Shown: positions 45,281 through 53,957 of the stretch, piece after piece
How positions within the stretch are numbered: position 1 is the first letter of the stretch
How the letters are laid out: each line of letters opens with the position of its first letter
Assembly (NCBI GenBank): GCA_963708575.1
Contig: CAVPTB010000007.1
Location: forward strand, 1-64,000
Direction: 5' to 3'
Origin: DASVWZ01 sp963708575
Lineage (GTDB): Bacteria > Acidobacteriota > Terriglobia > Terriglobales > Acidobacteriaceae
DNA: 64,000 nucleotides
Translations under genes and position numbers: made by a program
The notes under the pieces: generated by a model
Seen by the model: only the letters and a program-made list of their open reading frames with translations
What the model was told of the DNA's origin: nothing
Databases searched by the model: none

Positions 45281-46045
45281 GTGAAGCTGGCGCGCCAAAC
45301 CGCTGCTCTAATCTCCATCCTTTTTCTGTTCGCTCTGCGCCTCCAGGCCCAGGCCCCATCGCAACTTCATCCAACTGACTACGTCAACGATTTCGCGCAT
45401 GTCCTTAGCCAGGACACCATTGCACAAATTGATAATGTCGCCCAGCAGCTCGACCAGAAGGCTCACGCACAAATGGCGGTTGTCACTGTATCGACCTTGG
45501 GCGGAGCCGACGTCGATAGTTTTGCGGTGGATCTCTTCAAGCAGTGGGGAATCGGAAGCAAGTCTTCCGACAAAGGCGTTCTGATTCTAGTCGCACCTCA
45601 GGACCATCGCTATCGCATTGAAGTCGGATACGGACTAGAGCCAATCTTGCCTGACGGCAAGGTCGGTGGTTTCGGACGCGAGGCGGTTCCGCTACTGAAA
45701 GAGAACGACTTCAACGGTGCAATTTCGCTGATGGCATCTCGAGTGGCAGACGTGATCGCACAGGATGCTGACATTCAATTAACCGGCGCGCGCCCGCAGG
45801 CTCCTGTTGCGCGGCCCGATGCTCCTCACTCCGGTATTTCAGCGATCGCCGTCATCGTTATCATTTTGATCGTATTATTCGTTCGGCCGCTGCGAAATCT
45901 CTTGTTCTGGTTTCTATTGCTTGGTGGCGGGGGCGGTGGAGGCGGTTGGGGCGGAGGAGGCTTTGGGGGTGGTGGCGGAGGCGGAGGTTTTGGCGGCTTT
46001 GGCGGTGGCAGTTCCGGTGGGGGAGGCGCCAGCGGTGGCTGGTAA
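45281..46045 (+). CDS. TPM-domain protein with glycine-rich tail (YgcG-like)
   Basis: The roughly 254-residue protein has a signal peptide (ALISILFLFALRLQAQ) and a TPM_phosphatase domain (about residues 25-150) with YVNDFAHVLSQDTIAQID, GVLILVAPQDHRYRIEVGYG and LEPILPDGKVGG. A membrane helix follows (AVIVIILIVLFV), and the tail is glycine-rich to the terminus with the typical SGGW-like end. The start is a GTG at 45281; a TTG at 45227 is less likely. TPM and LemA genes often occur together, as here, and are thought to act in membrane protein quality control or photosystem assembly in other lineages. Confidence 0.88.
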   Translation: MKLARQTAALISILFLFALRLQAQAPSQLHPTDYVNDFAHVLSQDTIAQIDNVAQQLDQKAHAQMAVVTVSTLGGADVDSFAVDLFKQWGIGSKSSDKGVLILVAPQDHRYRIEVGYGLEPILPDGKVGGFGREAVPLLKENDFNGAISLMASRVADVIAQDADIQLTGARPQAPVARPDAPHSGISAIAVIVIILIVLFVRPLRNLLFWFLLLGGGGGGGGWGGGGFGGGGGGGGFGGFGGGSSGGGGASGGW

Positions 46046-46061
46046 GGCGCGGAGAGGTACT

Positions 46062-46799
46062 ATGGATCCTCAAAAACAAATCGATGAGTTCGTAAAGCGC
46101 ATGCGCGAAAAGGCCGGGGACAATTTGGAAAGCGTGATCCTTTACGGGTCCGCGGCATCCGGAGAATTCCATGCCGAGTTTTCCAATGTGAATCTCTTAT
46201 GTGTCTTGCGTGAGACCTCGTTTCCCGCGCTCGGAGCAATTTCTTCGACCGTCCAGTGGTGGGTTCGCCAAAAACATCACCCTCCGCTGCTGATTACCCG
46301 TGAAGAGCTGGAGCGATCTACCGACGTGTTTTCAATCGAGTATTTCGACATGCAACAGCGCCACAAGGTCCTGTTTGGAGAGGATTTTCTGAGCTCGCTA
46401 TCAATTCCGATGCATTTCCATCGTGCTCAGCTCGAATACGAACTGCGCGAGAAGTTGATCCTTTTGCGGCAACGCCTGGTGACGGCGGGCGATGATAAGA
46501 AGCTCCTCTGGGAGCTGTTGCTTGGGTCCGTTTCCAGCTTTGCAACCTTGTTTCGTCACGCGCTGATTGCACTAGGCGTGGCAGTTCCAGCGTCGAAACG
46601 CGAAGCCATCCGCGTCCTGGCTTCTCGAATTCAGTTCGATCCGGCGGCTTTTCATGCGGTGCTCGATATCCGCGAAGGCAAGGCTGAACGCGGCCAATTC
46701 GACCTGCCTGATCTCGCCAACAAGTACTTGAATGCGATTCAAACCGTAACCGCATCGGTCGATAAACTGCTGGATTCACCCGAATCGAAGAGATCGTAA
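46062..46799 (+). CDS. Nucleotidyltransferase-fold protein with altered catalytic residues
   Basis: The 245-residue protein starts at the ATG at 46062 with a GGAGAGG ribosome-binding site. Its N-terminal half has the MNT-type nucleotidyltransferase signature SVILYGSAASGEFHAEFSNV, but the usual S-D-x-D metal-binding pair is S-N-V-N, both aspartates being asparagine. The C-terminal half is helical (HFHRAQLEYELREKLILLRQ and onward), like a HEPN or KNTase-C bundle. It is therefore probably inactive as a transferase and may bind nucleotides or a partner. It lies between the TPM and LemA genes, 16 and 29 bp away. Confidence 0.72.
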   Translation: MDPQKQIDEFVKRMREKAGDNLESVILYGSAASGEFHAEFSNVNLLCVLRETSFPALGAISSTVQWWVRQKHHPPLLITREELERSTDVFSIEYFDMQQRHKVLFGEDFLSSLSIPMHFHRAQLEYELREKLILLRQRLVTAGDDKKLLWELLLGSVSSFATLFRHALIALGVAVPASKREAIRVLASRIQFDPAAFHAVLDIREGKAERGQFDLPDLANKYLNAIQTVTASVDKLLDSPESKRS

Positions 46800-46828
46800 T
46801 ACCATGGATATTTCCGGGGAGGAAAAGT

Positions 46829-47446
46829 ATGGGTAAAGTTTTGATCGTGATTGTTATCATCGCGGTGATTTTGTTCGCGGCGTTCGGACAATATGTGGGG
46901 GTCCGCAACACGCTGGTCACCAAGAACGAAGCAGTGAAAGCGGCATGGTCCCAAGTGGACATCGTGCTTCAACGCCGCGCTGACCTGATTCCGAACCTCG
47001 TCGAAACGGTAAAAGGATTCGCGCAGCAGGAGCAGACCGTATTCGGCGACATTGCCAAAGCGCGCTCGGCGTTACTCTCCGCCGGTACTCCTCAAGGCAA
47101 GATTGCCGCCAACCAGCAACTCGATGGCGCTATCGGCCGCTTGTTGCTGATCGTCGAAAATTATCCGCAGTTAAAATCCAACGAGAATTTTCTTCGTCTG
47201 CAGGACGAGCTGGCTGGTACTGAAAACCGGATCGCGGTCGAGCGTAAGCGCTACAACGATGCTCTCCAGGACTACAACACCTATCTCCAACAATTCCCCA
47301 ACAACATTTATGCGGGCTGGGCCGGATACAAAGTGAACGACGCTTACTTCGCCGCCAGCCCCGAATCTCGCCAGGTGCCCAAGGTGAACTTCGCCCCTGC
47401 TCCTGCTGCCCCGGCGCAAACACCCCAGCCGGCCCCCGCCCACTGA
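46829..47446 (+). CDS. lemA: LemA-family membrane protein
   Basis: The 205-residue protein has an N-terminal helix (VLIVIVIIAVILFAAFG) and the LemA helical domain: NTLVTKNEAVKAAWSQVD, LQRRADLIPNLVETVKG, LLIVENYPQLKSNENFLRLQ and ERKRYNDALQDYNTYLQQFP. A Pro/Ala-rich tail ends it. Function is not settled; a link with TPM proteins and membrane proteases is common. A GGAGGAAAAG ribosome-binding site precedes the ATG. Confidence 0.95.
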   Translation: MGKVLIVIVIIAVILFAAFGQYVGVRNTLVTKNEAVKAAWSQVDIVLQRRADLIPNLVETVKGFAQQEQTVFGDIAKARSALLSAGTPQGKIAANQQLDGAIGRLLLIVENYPQLKSNENFLRLQDELAGTENRIAVERKRYNDALQDYNTYLQQFPNNIYAGWAGYKVNDAYFAASPESRQVPKVNFAPAPAAPAQTPQPAPAH

Positions 47447-47447
47447 C

Positions 47448-48035
47448 GTGTTGGCCGGCTTTGCTGTCGAACTCGGTCCGGATGATGAAACGCTCGAACT
47501 TCCCTGGAGCGATGAATCATCCGGACTGACCTACTGCGATCTGAAGCGCCAGTCGGCTCTCTTGGCCCAGATCGACGAGGCCAACCGCTTCCCGGAACTT
47601 GCAGAACTCTTGTCAGTCCTAAACGCACCGGCAAGCGTCTTCGAGACCGCCAAATGCGATGTCTGGACAAGCACGGACATGAGTGCTGAGGATGAGGTCT
47701 TCGACGCAGCATACAAGTTTGGTTGCTATGTGGACATACTCTTCACCGAAGCCGTCGTGCGTCATTCTTTTTCAACCCATGAAGAGTTTGTGAAGCGGGT
47801 TGCACATCTGCTGCGCAAGGTTCCCGACATTCCAGCCTCTGCGGAGTTCTTGATCCGGCGGTGTTACATTCATGCCGATGGAGAGATCCAAGACGCCTTC
47901 TATGTCACCTTCTATCTGTTCGGCTACGGAGATGAGGAATCGCAGGCGCGTCGCCAGTGGGCCATTGGGATGAAGTTAGTAGAAAATGCTCTTCGGCAGG
48001 TGGCCAAGATGAATATTATCCTGCCCACGCCTTGA
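47448..48035 (+). CDS. Hypothetical protein downstream of lemA
   Basis: The 195-residue soluble protein, starting from GTG one base after the lemA stop, is surely co-transcribed with it. Features visible are a hydrophobic beta segment followed by YKFGCYVDILFTEAVVRHSF and a C-terminal FYVTFYLFGYGDEESQARRQ. I recognise no family. Its 3' end overlaps the convergent DUF1624 gene by 20 bp. Confidence 0.65.
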   Translation: MLAGFAVELGPDDETLELPWSDESSGLTYCDLKRQSALLAQIDEANRFPELAELLSVLNAPASVFETAKCDVWTSTDMSAEDEVFDAAYKFGCYVDILFTEAVVRHSFSTHEEFVKRVAHLLRKVPDIPASAEFLIRRCYIHADGEIQDAFYVTFYLFGYGDEESQARRQWAIGMKLVENALRQVAKMNIILPTP

Positions 48036-49209
48036 CCGGACGCGACACCCGTTCCCATGTCTCGCTCCCACGGCCCTTGAGTCGCGTCCGCAGCACGGAC
48101 AGAACTAGCATGCACAGGAAGATCGTAAGAAGCCCGAGACTCGCGGACCGTATATCTTGTGCGTGCTTGGGCAAGATGGAAAACCGGCCATAGACGAATT
48201 CGATATGGACCCAGTAAACAAGCAGGGAAGTCTGGCCCAATTGTATTAGCGGGCTGAATCCCCATTGGCCCGGCCCCCACCGGCACCACGAATACGCTCC
48301 GGCCAGAATTACGAGAAGCAGTCCCACACGGATCAGGAAGAAATTCGGGCTCGTATGCCAGAAATCGTAAACCGGATAGAGTTGAGTGGGCCGGGAGTCC
48401 AACCAGCGGGCACCATAGATCAGCGCCAGTCCCGAGGTGCCGACCAGGAAAATTGTGGTCGCCCCGCGTTGGCGTCCCCAATCGCTAAGCAGAAAGAAAC
48501 CCAAGGCCAGTCCGAGGAAGGCGAATGCCGACCAAGGAAAAATCGGGAATAGCCAGGCCTGCGGCTGACCTAAGTTGTGTACGCCGTTGATGTACGATTC
48601 TATTGGCCAAGGCAGAAATCGCGGTCTCGACGTCGTCCACAAGAACGGCGTCAGCGCAGAGATCCCCATTCCCACCGTAACTGCGCTCAATCCCAATGCC
48701 AATCGCCTCCGCGCTACACGGGTCACAGCCAAGACTAGCCAGCACAGGACTCCCATCATCATCATCGACATGCCAATCGTGTTCAGGATGTCAACGCGCA
48801 GTAGATCGCTCCATGGCGCCCATCCCCACGCGATTAAATATTCTTGCAAGCGAAACAGCAGACCCATACCAAAAATCTCTGCTCCGCGTGAGATCGTACT
48901 CCTGGCAATATGGGTTGGAGGCATGCCCTTTTGCGAAAGCTTATCGGTGACGAGCGCAAAAGACACCCCAGCCAGAAACAGGAATAGTGGCGCAGGGAGC
49001 GTGCCGCCCAATTGCGACCACATGAAGAACGTCGTCTTGCGAGCCTCGGGGGTCAACCAGGCGTCATAGCAGTGAGTCTGGAACATCAGCACACACGCCA
49101 AGCCGCGCATCCAGTCGATGTAAGAGAGCCGTGATGAAGGAGAGGAAGGCATCCGCCGGTCAAGCAGCAAGGCGGAAGTATACGGCATCACTCGAAAGCT
49201 TTCCGGCAA
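48016..49209 (-). CDS. DUF1624/HGSNAT-like membrane acyltransferase
   Basis: The 397-residue protein has about ten membrane helices and opens with RLSYIDWMRGLACVLMFQTH, the hallmark of the DUF1624 (heparan-alpha-glucosaminide N-acetyltransferase catalytic) family, followed by FFMWSQLGGTLPAPLFLFLAG. Related bacterial proteins acetylate membrane or periplasmic glycans. A TTG at 49209 has GGAAG upstream; ATGs at 49188 and 49152 are alternatives. The substrate is unknown. Confidence 0.8.
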   Translation of the reverse strand: MPESFRVMPYTSALLLDRRMPSSPSSRLSYIDWMRGLACVLMFQTHCYDAWLTPEARKTTFFMWSQLGGTLPAPLFLFLAGVSFALVTDKLSQKGMPPTHIARSTISRGAEIFGMGLLFRLQEYLIAWGWAPWSDLLRVDILNTIGMSMMMMGVLCWLVLAVTRVARRRLALGLSAVTVGMGISALTPFLWTTSRPRFLPWPIESYINGVHNLGQPQAWLFPIFPWSAFAFLGLALGFFLLSDWGRQRGATTIFLVGTSGLALIYGARWLDSRPTQLYPVYDFWHTSPNFFLIRVGLLLVILAGAYSWCRWGPGQWGFSPLIQLGQTSLLVYWVHIEFVYGRFSILPKHAQDIRSASLGLLTIFLCMLVLSVLRTRLKGRGSETWERVSRPVKAWAG

Positions 49210-49224
49210 ATTCTTCCGTTTAGT

Positions 49225-50517
49225 TTATTGTACGTTTACCGTTACCGTTGCGGTCGTGCGTCCGTATTGGTTTGTCGCATACAGCGAGTAAGTCGTAGTT
49301 GCCGTGGGGTTCAAGGTCACACTGTTTCCGCGAACCGCGCCGACTTGAGGCGAGATAATGATGTACTGCGCGCCGCTAACGCTCCAGGAGAGAGCCACGT
49401 TCTGTCCTGCTGTAATCGAAGTCGAACTAGCGCCGAAATTAGCGATTACTGGCGACGCTCCCTGCGGTACGTTGGCTTCTGAATAGATGGGGTTCATCTG
49501 CACCACTTCAAATGCGGATGCAGGAACCTGTGAGAGATTGTGAAGGTCGTTATTATCCCAGCGGCTGTCGGGGGCCCCGCTCAGGTACATGGCACTGCCA
49601 TTGTCCGCCATGATCATCCCGTATTTCTTCAGCGTCGTCAGAATGACTTGGACATTGGTTGAGAAACCCGAAATGTCGTAGCTCGATTTCAGTCGCAGGC
49701 GCATACCCATGGGTGCTGCCAAAGGATTGGTTGACGTTGCCGCCCAATGCGAAGCGGGAGGCACGAACGCCGCGCGGCTATCCGGCAGGGTGAAACGAAT
49801 CGCATGTGAAATTGCTCCTGCCGCCACCTCATCGTAACGCACCAAGCCTGGCAAAATTGGCAGGCCAGCAGCGTCAGCCGAAGTCCATGTGTAAGGACGC
49901 TGTTCATCAGCCAGCAGGTCCCAGGTTGCCGCCGAGTCCGCGTTCCAGCTGCCGTCATTATTCGGATATGCGTTATAGAGTTCGTGCAAAAAACAATTGG
50001 TGCTGTCGAGCACAAGAACGTGGCGGTCCCCTGACGGATTGGGGTCGCCCTCAATTGGTGCACCGATTGGAATTGGCATCGGTCCGGGGTCGCTCTCGCT
50101 TCCGTATGCAGTGAAGTTTATGTTCACTTTTGCCTGCGAACCAGTCACAACGACGTAAGGAATCCCGATGTTCGAACCGTTGTATTGTCCTGACCCGAAA
50201 TCTGGATGGAGGCCGATACCGGGTCCGATAAAATTAATGATGGCATCAGAGTTGGGATCCACCGCCGAGGCCGATATATCTGTGTTCCACAGGTTGTCCG
50301 AGGGAAAGGGCACGAAGCCGTTCAGGCTTCCGCCGACGCCAAACAGAATGTTGTTGCACGCCTGTAGAGTGGGACTGGTCCCGCCGCCTGTAGTCCCGGT
50401 GCCGCCTGTTCCCGAACTGTGACCGGTCGAACTTGCGCCGCCACCGCAACCCTCGATGGCAATGAGTAGACACAAGCCAAACATTAGCGATGCCGTGCGC
50501 TTCCCCAAGTTCTCCAT
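49225..50517 (-). CDS. Lipoprotein with C-terminal Ig-like domain
   Basis: The 430-residue protein has a lipobox (LLIAIEGC, acylated Cys about residue 24), a glycine/threonine-rich linker, and a central domain of about 280 residues with FPSDNLWNTDISASAVDP and SDPGPMPIPIGAPIEGDPNP. A C-terminal Ig-like repeat follows (ITAGQNVALSWSVSGAQY to TTYSLYATNQYGRTTATVTV), a type frequent in Acidobacteriota surface proteins. The central domain is unknown to me. It is anchored in the outer membrane if the Cys is lipidated. Confidence 0.78.
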   Translation of the reverse strand: MENLGKRTASLMFGLCLLIAIEGCGGGASSTGHSSGTGGTGTTGGGTSPTLQACNNILFGVGGSLNGFVPFPSDNLWNTDISASAVDPNSDAIINFIGPGIGLHPDFGSGQYNGSNIGIPYVVVTGSQAKVNINFTAYGSESDPGPMPIPIGAPIEGDPNPSGDRHVLVLDSTNCFLHELYNAYPNNDGSWNADSAATWDLLADEQRPYTWTSADAAGLPILPGLVRYDEVAAGAISHAIRFTLPDSRAAFVPPASHWAATSTNPLAAPMGMRLRLKSSYDISGFSTNVQVILTTLKKYGMIMADNGSAMYLSGAPDSRWDNNDLHNLSQVPASAFEVVQMNPIYSEANVPQGASPVIANFGASSTSITAGQNVALSWSVSGAQYIIISPQVGAVRGNSVTLNPTATTTYSLYATNQYGRTTATVTVNVQ

Positions 50518-50617
50518 AATGAAGATTCTGCTCCTGAATCGGCGGAATTCTTAGAGCCAACGGGGTCAATGACACCACGAATTCGGACATGTCCTTCCGC
50601 GCCCGGAACCACCAGAC

Positions 50618-50650
50618 CTAAAAGAAAACCGATGGGTTGCCCCATCGGTT
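50618..50650 (-). terminator. Rho-independent terminator of the OmpA-like gene
   Basis: Read on the minus strand, a perfect 10-bp stem (AACCGATGGG / CCCATCGGTT) with a four-base loop is followed by TTTTCTTTT. It lies 35 bp after the OmpA-like stop codon. Confidence 0.88.
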
Positions 50651-50684
50651 CATACCTTCTTTCCAGAATCGCACGTGAAAGCTG

Positions 50685-52220
50685 CTACTGCGTTCCAGTG
50701 TTCGTGGTCTGGCCAATTGACTGTCCGGAGACCACCATCTCAACTCGCCGGTTCTGTTGGCGACCGGAAGCGGAATCGTTTGATGCGATCGGATTGCTCG
50801 GCCCGAATCCTTGAGTTGTCATCGAGTCGGATTTGACGCCCTGATTTCCCAGGTAATTTCGTACCGCCTCTGCTCTTGACTGAGAAAGCCGATCGTTGAA
50901 ATCCAAGCTTCCAGTGCTATCCGTGTATCCGTCGATCTCAACCTTGATATCGGGATACGCAAGCAGAATTCCCGCTACCCTGGCCAACCGCTCGCGCGCC
51001 GCCGGTTTTAGGTCAGACTTTCCGATGTCAAACAGTACATCCGGCATGTTCACGATCAATCCTCGGGCGGTGTCTCGTGTCTCCAACACCTGATTCAGTT
51101 GTGCCAGGAGACGGGCTCGCATCTGTTGTTTTTCGTTCTCGGCCTGCTGACGAGCTTGGTCAGCTTGCTGAGCTTGCATTTGTGCCTGTTGTTGCGCAAG
51201 TTCGGCCTGCTGTCTGGCTTGATCCGCCTGCTGGCGCGCCTGTTCTGCAGCCGCACGGTCAGCTTGGGCTTGTTGAGCCTGTTGTTGGGCTTGCGCAGCC
51301 TCTGCCTGACGCTTCTCAGCTTCGGCCTGTGCCTGTGCTGTGCGGTCTTCCTGTTCTTTCCGCTCCCTCGCTATCTCTTCGTCCTGTTCGCGCTTGATGG
51401 TGATCAAACGTGCAGCTTCTGCGGCTTGCGCAGCTTGCCGTGCAACCGTACCAATTGGCCCACTACCTTGCTTGCGTCGGTAATAGTCCTCCGCCTGATT
51501 TAACAGATCCTTTGCCTTCTGCAATTCGGAAGGAGCGTACTGCTCGGCGTTGGCGTCTTTCGCGATTCGTACGGCATTGCGCGCCTGTAAAAGATCAATC
51601 GGCAGCTTAGGATCGATTCCATACATCGGCTGATCGACGGGTTGGACCTGTGCGTTGTAGGTGTCACGCGATACGAGCTCGTACTTCACGTCGACTGGCT
51701 CGACGCCGGCCTTGAGGTCAGCCTTAATCTGGTTCTGAGCCACCACTAGATCGCTTGGCTGCGAAACTGCGAAGTACGGTTCGGCAGTTACAATCAGTGC
51801 GAAAGCTTGTAGTTCGCTTGTTGTTTTTACTTCAGCTTTGCCATCTTTTACGATTATTTCGCCTAGATTGTGTGGTCGGCCTTCCGGCGTGATCGCCCAC
51901 AACACATACGTGAGATACGCTAAGCCCAAATCGTGAGCTGGCCTCATGTGCTCCAGATTCACGTCAAGTTTCACACCGGCCGGTTTGCCTTCCACATCTG
52001 CTTTGCCCTTCACTTCGGGCATCAGGTCCGTGCCCCGAATGTCCACCTTTAACGATCCCTTGTGGTGATAATCCACTGCTTCCGTGCTGCGGGACACGAC
52101 CTTCATTTTGTATCCGCTGTCCGAGTTGCCGGTTACGGCGGCTTGCATAGCCGACGCGGGAACTGCCCAGGCCGATAGCCCGATTAAACCTACAGTCAAA
52201 ATTCCGGTAATCCTTTTCAA
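50685..52220 (-). CDS. OmpA-family protein with long Gln/Ala coiled coil
   Basis: The 511-residue protein has a signal peptide (GILTVGLIGLSAWAVPASA) and an N-terminal beta domain (about residues 30-180). A DUF4398-like helical segment follows (APSELQKAKDLLNQAEDYYR), then a coiled coil of about 120 residues built of A/Q/E/R repeats. The C-terminal OmpA peptidoglycan-binding domain shows VLFDIGKSDLKPAARERL, VEIDGYTDSTGSLDFND and QNRRVEMVVSG. The coiled coil would span the periplasm between outer membrane and wall. Start TTG with a strong AGGAGGTG site. Confidence 0.9.
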   Translation of the reverse strand: MKRITGILTVGLIGLSAWAVPASAMQAAVTGNSDSGYKMKVVSRSTEAVDYHHKGSLKVDIRGTDLMPEVKGKADVEGKPAGVKLDVNLEHMRPAHDLGLAYLTYVLWAITPEGRPHNLGEIIVKDGKAEVKTTSELQAFALIVTAEPYFAVSQPSDLVVAQNQIKADLKAGVEPVDVKYELVSRDTYNAQVQPVDQPMYGIDPKLPIDLLQARNAVRIAKDANAEQYAPSELQKAKDLLNQAEDYYRRKQGSGPIGTVARQAAQAAEAARLITIKREQDEEIARERKEQEDRTAQAQAEAEKRQAEAAQAQQQAQQAQADRAAAEQARQQADQARQQAELAQQQAQMQAQQADQARQQAENEKQQMRARLLAQLNQVLETRDTARGLIVNMPDVLFDIGKSDLKPAARERLARVAGILLAYPDIKVEIDGYTDSTGSLDFNDRLSQSRAEAVRNYLGNQGVKSDSMTTQGFGPSNPIASNDSASGRQQNRRVEMVVSGQSIGQTTNTGTQ

Positions 52221-52273
52221 GAAACACCTCCTGACGTTAGACCAGCTCTCAAGCCATGAATTATTAGCACCGA

Positions 52274-52426
52274 CTAAACCACCGGTCTGCGCCCCTCGAT
52301 GATGCGGATCAATAACACTACTAACGCTAAAACCAGCAGCAGGTGGATGAATCCGCCTAAGGTGTAGGAACTAACGATCCCCAGCAACCACAGAACCAGC
52401 AGGATCACGAAGATTGTCCACAGCAT
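52274..52426 (-). CDS. Lmo0937-family (DUF5670) 50-residue membrane protein
   Basis: Too short for most gene callers, this frame from the ATG at 52426 has a GGAGGAAGG ribosome-binding site. It encodes two hydrophobic segments (MLWTIFVILLVLWLLGIVSS and LLLVLALVVLLIRIIEG) separated by YTLGGFIH. That pattern is the Lmo0937 family, very short membrane proteins linked to stress response in Listeria and others. It is immediately upstream of the OmpA-like gene on the same strand. Confidence 0.88.
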   Translation of the reverse strand: MLWTIFVILLVLWLLGIVSSYTLGGFIHLLLVLALVVLLIRIIEGRRPVV

Positions 52427-52691
52427 CGTTCCTTCCTCCGTACAGAGTTCTCGATTGCGAGTAGTACTTCAGGATCAACCATAGAGGCCATTCACGTAGT
52501 AAATCGATCAGGGATTTACCGTAGGTTCGCGAGATAAGTACCGGACAGCGAAGAAGCAGGACTTGGAAGTTCGATCGCTGTGGTTAAGAAATCGCGTGAC
52601 CGGTTGCAATCCGATTTAGTCGATCCTTCCGTACATAAGACAGTTTGCTCCTTGCGAGCGATCCCTAGCTTTTGGAAATGTGGAGGAAAGA

Positions 52692-53522
52692 ATGAAAATC
52701 TCGACGCCCCGGCTGGTGCTGATACTGGCCGTTGCTCTCATTACGTCAATCGCGTCTGCCCAGGAAGATCCGGCAGACTTAAAGGCCAACCAAACCTACG
52801 GCTACGGCGGCGGCAAGGTTTTGAAGTTCCGTTACGAAATGAATTTCGATTGCATCGCGCAACCGGGAGACGATTTGAACTACAACAAGGTGAAAGCCGA
52901 TCAGGATCCGTCTGAGATGCAGACGCCTATATGCGAAGTCGGCACGCAACCGCTGATCAATCCACCAGGACAACAGGGCAAAATCCTCAAAACCACTGAA
53001 CCTCTTTATGTTCTGGTGCCTATGTTCTCAGTGGATAACGATCAGAATCCCGCAGATGCGATCTCCTGCAAGAATGTCGTTCAAGGAACTCTCTGCGGAA
53101 CCAAACTCGGCCAGACCTTAATTAAACTGTTCGGCGCGATCCCCGAAGGGTTTAAGCAAAAGCCGCTCGTCTACACCCAATGCCCCGAACCGGGCAGCGC
53201 GCCCGGTACCTGCACGATGCATGCCTCACGCCTTGACCTTGGTCCAGCTCTGGCCGCTCTTGGCTTCATCCCTCCGCCAACTTCCAACGTATTCTTGCCA
53301 ACCCCGAACCACAGCCATATCGTTATTAATATGGATGAGAATACCAAGCCGATCTGGTGGCAGGTTCGTCCGGTGCTAGTCCTCGCGGCAAGCGACTGGC
53401 CGGATCAGGGAGGCCATAACGGTATCGTTTCCTTCGCCGCTATGGAAAAAGCAATCCAAGCCAAGGAGGCCGTCGAGGCTCCCTCAAACTTCTTTCTCTT
53501 TTTCAGTTCCTATATGCACTAG
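52692..53522 (+). CDS. Secreted hypothetical protein
   Basis: The 276-residue protein has a signal peptide (LVLILAVALITSIASAQ) and a strong GGAGGAAAG ribosome-binding site. Four or more cysteines (FDCIAQP, PICEVG, ISCKNV, TLCGTK, TQCPEP, GTCTMH) suggest disulfides in the periplasm. A C-terminal HSHIVINMDENTKPIWWQVR segment follows. I recognise no named family. It is followed by a strong terminator, so it is a single-gene unit. Confidence 0.72.
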   Translation: MKISTPRLVLILAVALITSIASAQEDPADLKANQTYGYGGGKVLKFRYEMNFDCIAQPGDDLNYNKVKADQDPSEMQTPICEVGTQPLINPPGQQGKILKTTEPLYVLVPMFSVDNDQNPADAISCKNVVQGTLCGTKLGQTLIKLFGAIPEGFKQKPLVYTQCPEPGSAPGTCTMHASRLDLGPALAALGFIPPPTSNVFLPTPNHSHIVINMDENTKPIWWQVRPVLVLAASDWPDQGGHNGIVSFAAMEKAIQAKEAVEAPSNFFLFFSSYMH

Positions 53523-53542
53523 ATCTCTCTCACCAATTCGCG

Positions 53543-53578
53543 CAGGCCCGGCAGCACTGTGCCGGGCCTGTGTTTTTT
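53543..53578 (+). terminator. Rho-independent terminator
   Basis: An 11-bp GC-rich stem (CAGGCCCGGCA with TGCCGGGCCTG), a six-base loop and six T residues after TG. It lies 20 bp past the stop of the secreted protein gene. Confidence 0.92.
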
Positions 53579-53799
53579 GGACGTGGACGAAACTCCGGAC
53601 CTGAGCCTGCTGAGTGCTTGAGCATGCGCGGCTCCTCCACACAAAACGTGGCAAGTTCAAGTTCCATTCTATTGGTCACGTGAATTCAGTCTCTCTCTGG
53701 TCATCGCTGCCTTCTCCGCCATCCTTGCGGTAGAATCACTATGGCGAAGTCAGCGCCGCATGGGAGAACGCTTTGAGCGTTTTCCGCTAATCGTGTGCA

Positions 53800-53842
53800 G
53801 AGGGCGCGTAGCTCAATCGGATAGAGCATCGGATTTCTAATC
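53800..53842 (+). repeat. Left attachment-site repeat: truncated tRNA-Arg copy
   Basis: 43 bp identical to 55020-55062, covering the acceptor 5' strand, D arm and anticodon loop of tRNA-Arg. The sequence then diverges (CGTAGGAATG in place of the anticodon stem 3' side), so it cannot fold as a tRNA. Confidence 0.85.
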
Positions 53843-53957
53843 GTAGGAATGCCAGTTCATTCATCCCGGGGGGACTGTCCGGCCCATGCAGGACGATATG
53901 CAACGCTAATGTCGTGGCATGTATAGTAACCGCAAAATAAACTACGGGGGGGGGCGA

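Noticed and set aside
45921..46061. Extension of the nucleotidyltransferase-like gene into the TPM gene
   Set aside because: The added residues are an Ala/Val/Glu-rich reading of the glycine-rich tail of TPM; the ATG at 46062 has a good ribosome-binding site.
51099..51503. Leucine-rich frames antisense to the OmpA coiled coil
   Set aside because: They are the complement of Gln/Ala-rich repeats, which always reads as Leu/Cys-rich sequence.
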